NCBI GenBank assembly: GCA_027371655.1
Contig: DAHXMR010000070.1
Coordinates: forward strand, 1-6,749
Origin: Microcaldota archaeon
GTDB lineage: Archaea; Micrarchaeota; Micrarchaeia; Norongarragalinales; CAINOH01
DNA: 6,749 bases
Reading direction: 5' to 3'
Under the pieces are notes generated by a model. It was not told the DNA's origin, did not search any database, and worked only from the letters and a program-made list of their open reading frames with translations. Within the stretch, counting starts at the first letter, position 1, and each line of letters begins with the position of its first letter. A program made the translations under genes and the position numbers. Shown here one piece after another: positions 6,401 through 6,749 of this stretch.

Positions 6401-6749
6401 GCATTCCCGGAATTATTCATACGCGAACATCAGCATTTCCTTCAACGCGTCCCAGCTGTCCTCCGCCACGGACTACGCGGTTCTCGTGAATTCGTCGGAC
6501 CTGACGGGCAACGTGAACAACACGGTGGTTTACTTCGAGGTTCTCGATCCCAAGGTGCTTTCGGGCACGCTTACCGACGCGGCCGGCAACCCCCTTTCGG
6601 CAACGCTTTACTTCAAAAGGCCGGCAACGGGCGAGGTCCTGGTGCAAAACGACACTTATGACGGCGGCGCGTACTACGTGCGGGTGAGCAAGAGGAGTTA
6701 CGACTTCGAACTGGGCTTGGGCGGAACGCGGATAACGCTGCGGAACGCC
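393..6749 (+). CDS. Giant secreted beta-helix (NosD/PbH1) plus Ig-like repeat surface protein, 3'-partial
   Basis: One frame of 2119 codons runs from ATG 393 to the window end without a stop, so the C-terminus is missing. The order is signal peptide (1-23), Cys-bearing cap (29-130), right-handed parallel beta-helix (about 55-950), a WYL/TDSNG/LTEY beta-sandwich (962-1049), about nine Ig-like modules (1050-2053), and the start of a carboxypeptidase-regulatory-like domain. By family knowledge this architecture is typical of archaeal cell-surface proteins. A role in adhesion, surface coat or glycan binding is inferred; no enzyme active site was recognised. N-X-S/T sequons are very frequent and paired cysteines occur, both fitting an exported protein. 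An in-frame ATG at 354 would add 13 residues (MAGKNCFCGENPE). I prefer 393 because it gives a standard K-rich n-region directly before the hydrophobic core. A weak GTGGGG (376-381) is the only Shine-Dalgarno-like sequence. Codons TTA, CTA and TCA are largely avoided. A membrane anchor or sorting signal, if any, lies beyond the window. Confidence 0.95.
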   Translation, partial: MQKKSVFVLFFAAIALLSGLAAAGNIAGCTAFAASTAYTLTADITNYATTNACMVAANNTILDCQGHTIDGTKAVNTFGVYANNVQNFTMVNCTVVQFDEGIMLNYTANTSVSYSNFSDHLGGSFGHGIDIMNSNNSVVANGYGRFECNAIVLTTVKNVTVSNVTANTNGCPGVGVQDVNNSLLTNNTLYSNGFGGINFWGGVNYNNTISNNNASYNTVGGNGIYLGGTSTFNNVTNNTVNYNNGSGISVASGSNNTLTNNTAYNNTVHGIVILNSNDNTINNNNASLNMQLGIGLSGSNRSIVRNNTVNGNAVSSTAGIYATNSHNGIIANNTANSNFGLAGIWFDGSDNNNIVANNTANSNTAYGIRIYNNAVNNTISGNNASSNGQGGFKDTTASNNTFANNTALYNTAGDAVGFGIFTSSLNLSVYNNIANANGHGFYVESGSNGTFVNNTANSNTRSGFWIARNTISAANPSNLTNNTANSNGHNGIVVNGSLTTYVGACNITNNVVAFNTYSGINLTNSNSNTVSGNNASSNTQNGIYATNASSSNLANNTANSNSQRGIWLNSSSGYGTLTGNTVFRNGVDGILIGEGDIRTPTSNFNVLRNNNATLNGQNGIYLLPSSNNTVDNNTANYNLWFGIRVAIGQNASVTNNVLAGNATDQGGIKLFSYMNATLENNTATGFTGGGLGYGIWLTAWGNTTVVKNNVLNSNTYGFSADTMELVNVTNNTANSNAWTGFVTWDWTGYFIFANNTANSNVLYDGFFLGSNFWYNNSFVNNTANGNGGNGFLIYTMDNTTVANNTAKSNAKEGILIDGSNNSVLFGNNASSNVDSGIYLNNSRNATVANNTANINAVAGVMVDMSNNNLIANNTARYTTTWEGMICHGGSGNNVSGNDFRSNVYGLFTWGGCNNNNFTDNDFSGSSPGVDIYLDTATTGNWFLNNTFDRNRFTVAASANATVLWYLRANVTNGTAQANGALVQVRDRGRTTGAANASGTTDSNGLTPWFALTEYTNAAGAYTYYTNYTVNASATYFAGVNLTQTMTVLVDNATTSGTLKSSTPYNATVGGADYALNITLNLTDSQYAQMNSANISYSSDLPAGWSLNATKQQCGTVAKGASCARTFKVTIPAGTPPEANVVYWKAEWAENDGTAHSPILFNSTSISVISQYGVAATYYANGSSISTINRTVNPNNTADVVQGWINNSGNSALQNVAIYLVNSTSTSSYAAISLKNVSNNGCTRTNSTFWNCSRICGGSGCDPVYDPSGFPFNVSVTVPWGTSAQNFLGKLNVTSSNGGYVEIPVNITVPTYAVWAITPPSMNATFGLGETGTIGNLWLNNTGNVNLTFGVSCSGFVPVTVNGSDCSGSPTVFAQKQSNNSISIGWGGMAFSTEFYSNITFSNSSALPSSNYSTVLANVSNRLPRVAYVVFSPASTVELNSNIMITANLSDDSQVTDGTVRFKINGVNYTPSRISGAVNAADGNFSYNFSATAQGVNNLTIFAADNTGAYNSSSYNFTVAGGTNVSVSANQSAYTISGITQDAGAWFLANVSFNNTGYAGAYYANASVDAASGWNATYLNFTGNKNLSSGAFNTTLVNISIPSGAGAFQYSVVPALSWQQANGTTVSNTTVISVTIASNPLLRFANQSTQYTVYGGDSNSSAFVLDSYGNTNVSSIALSCAGSACTTFNITFNESSVSSISGGQKRAIRMDMAVPLGTANNTYNVTINANSSGANASFAASIIVPPSSGWQFLPTSLELYRVGGSSDNYSGIILRNNGNQGQSYSLSLSGNITSAVSLNSSSISNLAGQSSTAVWLSLGVPNSTAAYSGFLVASNGTDSQNVSITVHAYVFSVIIASPTASSPSGRLSAGQNLSMIARLLLGPDSVAANSTFNASVSNQSCSVTSYGYSAGLWAINCTAPSVPGALEGDLNLTANYSLGPGWLVASALEAGAVRYVDTSPPRIGNASLPTVDLGNGNTIQLNMSDDDAVAWTNIAVYSPAGALLHSRNYSYANISISFNASQLSSATDYAVLVNSSDLTGNVNNTVVYFEVLDPKVLSGTLTDAAGNPLSATLYFKRPATGEVLVQNDTYDGGAYYVRVSKRSYDFELGLGGTRITLRNA
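477..782 (+). other. N-terminal cap of the beta-helix (residues 29-130)
   Basis: After the signal peptide comes a segment of the form C-x-...-YTLTADI-...-C-M-V-A-A-NNT-I-LDCQGHTIDG (C29, C53, C64). It leads into the first coils with C93. The pattern 'NNTILDCQGHTI-G' is a familiar entry motif of archaeal NosD/PbH1 surface proteins. C29, C53, C64 and C93, with C148 and C171 slightly further on, could form disulfides that close the helix end. The pairing cannot be decided from sequence. Confidence 0.7.
555..3242 (+). repeat. Asn-rich parallel beta-helix repeats (about residues 55-950)
   Basis: The protein repeats about every 20-25 residues with a core NNTAxSN / NNxAxxN, then a G-[IF]-x-[VIL] strand, then a polar turn with NN and a T-[IVFL]-x-[NAG] strand leading into the next NN. 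NNTANSN occurs exactly at least seven times (starting near nt 1386, 1461, 1749, 1833, 2046, 2586 and 2652), with variants NNASSN, NNTANYN, NNTANGN and NNTAKSN. I can follow roughly 28-35 coils. This is the PbH1/NosD (CASH-type) right-handed beta-helix pattern, where stacked Asn at the turn forms a ladder. At DNA level, the 14-mer AACAACACGGCGAA recurs eight times, while flanking codons differ, so the repeats are old or diverging. Charged residues are sparse. Members of this fold bind or modify polysaccharides, but no catalytic triad or metal site is evident. Confidence 0.85.
3276..3539 (+). other. Post-helix beta-sandwich (residues 962-1049)
   Basis: This segment reads T-V-L-W-Y-L-R-A-N-V-T-N-G (from 961), G-A-L-V-Q-V-R-D, T-D-S-N-G-L (1000-1005), A-L-T-E-Y (1010-1014), Y-Y-T-N-Y-T-V-N-A-S, and ends in T-M-T-V-L-V. 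By family knowledge, the sequence of W-Y-L strand, 'GAxVxVxD', 'TDSNG' turn and 'LTEY' marks a carboxypeptidase-regulatory-like/Ig-like domain. Such a domain often directly follows beta-helix repeats in archaeal surface proteins. It probably caps the C-terminal end of the helix and links it to the Ig-like stalk. Confidence 0.7.
3540..6551 (+). repeat. Array of about nine diverged Ig-like modules (residues 1050-2053)
   Basis: Approximate module boundaries are 1050-1170, 1171-1310, 1311-1425, 1426-1520, 1521-1640, 1641-1746, 1747-1850, 1851-1953 and 1954-2053. Several close with a similar final strand pair. Examples are VTIPAGTPPE (1128-1137), VTVPWGTSAQ (1275-1284), ISIPSGAGAF (1598-1607), MAVPLGTANN (1711-1720) and LGVPNSTAAY (1817-1826). 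Each is followed by a Tyr/Phe-rich strand and an Asn/Ser turn. This resembles NEW3/CARDB-type extracellular beta-sandwiches. The module at 1954-2053 has the 'D-TSPP-R-I ... SDDDAV ... ATDYAVLVNSSDLTGN' form of Ig-like/cadherin-like repeats. Cys pairs within modules (1113/1122, 1241/1251/1255/1260, 1352/1365, 1679/1684, 1900/1916) suggest local disulfides. The array probably forms a stalk. Boundaries are by eye. Confidence 0.65.
6552..6749 (+). other. Start of a carboxypeptidase-regulatory-like domain, cut by the window end (residue 2054 on)
   Basis: The segment K-V-L-S-G-T-L-T-D-A-A-G-N-P-L-S-A-T-L-Y-F (2054-2074) matches the opening of a CarboxypepD-regulatory-like domain: G-x-V-x-D-x-x-G-x-P-[LV]-x-A-x-[VL]. 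It continues as D-G-G-A-Y-Y-V-R-V-S-K-R-S-Y-D-F-E-L, which fits the 'dGxYxlxVxaxgY' half. The domain should be nearly complete here, but the protein goes on past the last base. Confidence 0.65.

Noticed and set aside
5481..6404. A 307-codon antisense open frame
   Set aside because: It is again codon-aligned opposite the sense frame and ends at a sense TCA (5481-5483). The sense frame carries a clear extracellular Ig-like array, and the antisense product is Arg/Val/Gly-rich with no motif.

Overview
The window looks archaeal. At its left edge, on the minus strand, is a tRNA-Ile(GAU) gene with a 62-nt intron at the canonical 37/38 site. The exon-intron junctions can fold into a bulge-helix-bulge-like structure, and no CCA is encoded. 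The intergenic region carries A/T-rich TATA-like boxes. The protein-coding part is one very large secreted protein of a type common on archaeal surfaces: a NosD/PbH1 parallel beta-helix followed by a string of Ig-like modules. The lineage cannot be fixed from this window. A DPANN-type or other uncultured archaeon would fit, but that is inference.

Layout: 3-139 (-) holds the tRNA-Ile with its intron at 39-100. Region 140-392 is a divergent intergenic region with a probable tRNA promoter near 175-182, a GC-rich palindromic patch near 193-251, and a probable TATA box for the rightward gene near 287-294. From 393 to the last base of the window there is one uninterrupted reading frame of 2119 codons on the + strand. 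It has no stop codon and continues past the window.

The large protein reads in order as follows. A signal peptide covers about residues 1-23. A Cys-containing N-terminal cap covers about 29-130. A right-handed parallel beta-helix with an Asn-rich repeat (NNTANSN and variants, every 20-25 residues) runs to about residue 950. A 'WYL...TDSNGL...LTEY' beta-sandwich follows at about 962-1049. Next come about nine beta-sandwich modules of about 95-140 residues (1050-2053), several ending in a recurrent 'VPxGT' segment. The start of a carboxypeptidase-regulatory-like domain (about 2054 onward) is cut by the window end. The protein is dense in N-X-S/T sequons, so it is probably a heavily N-glycosylated cell-surface or adhesin-type protein. 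No catalytic residues were recognised.

All other longer open frames, including a 530-codon antisense frame, are shadows of this gene caused by its codon bias. No mobile element, CRISPR array or multi-gene system is visible.
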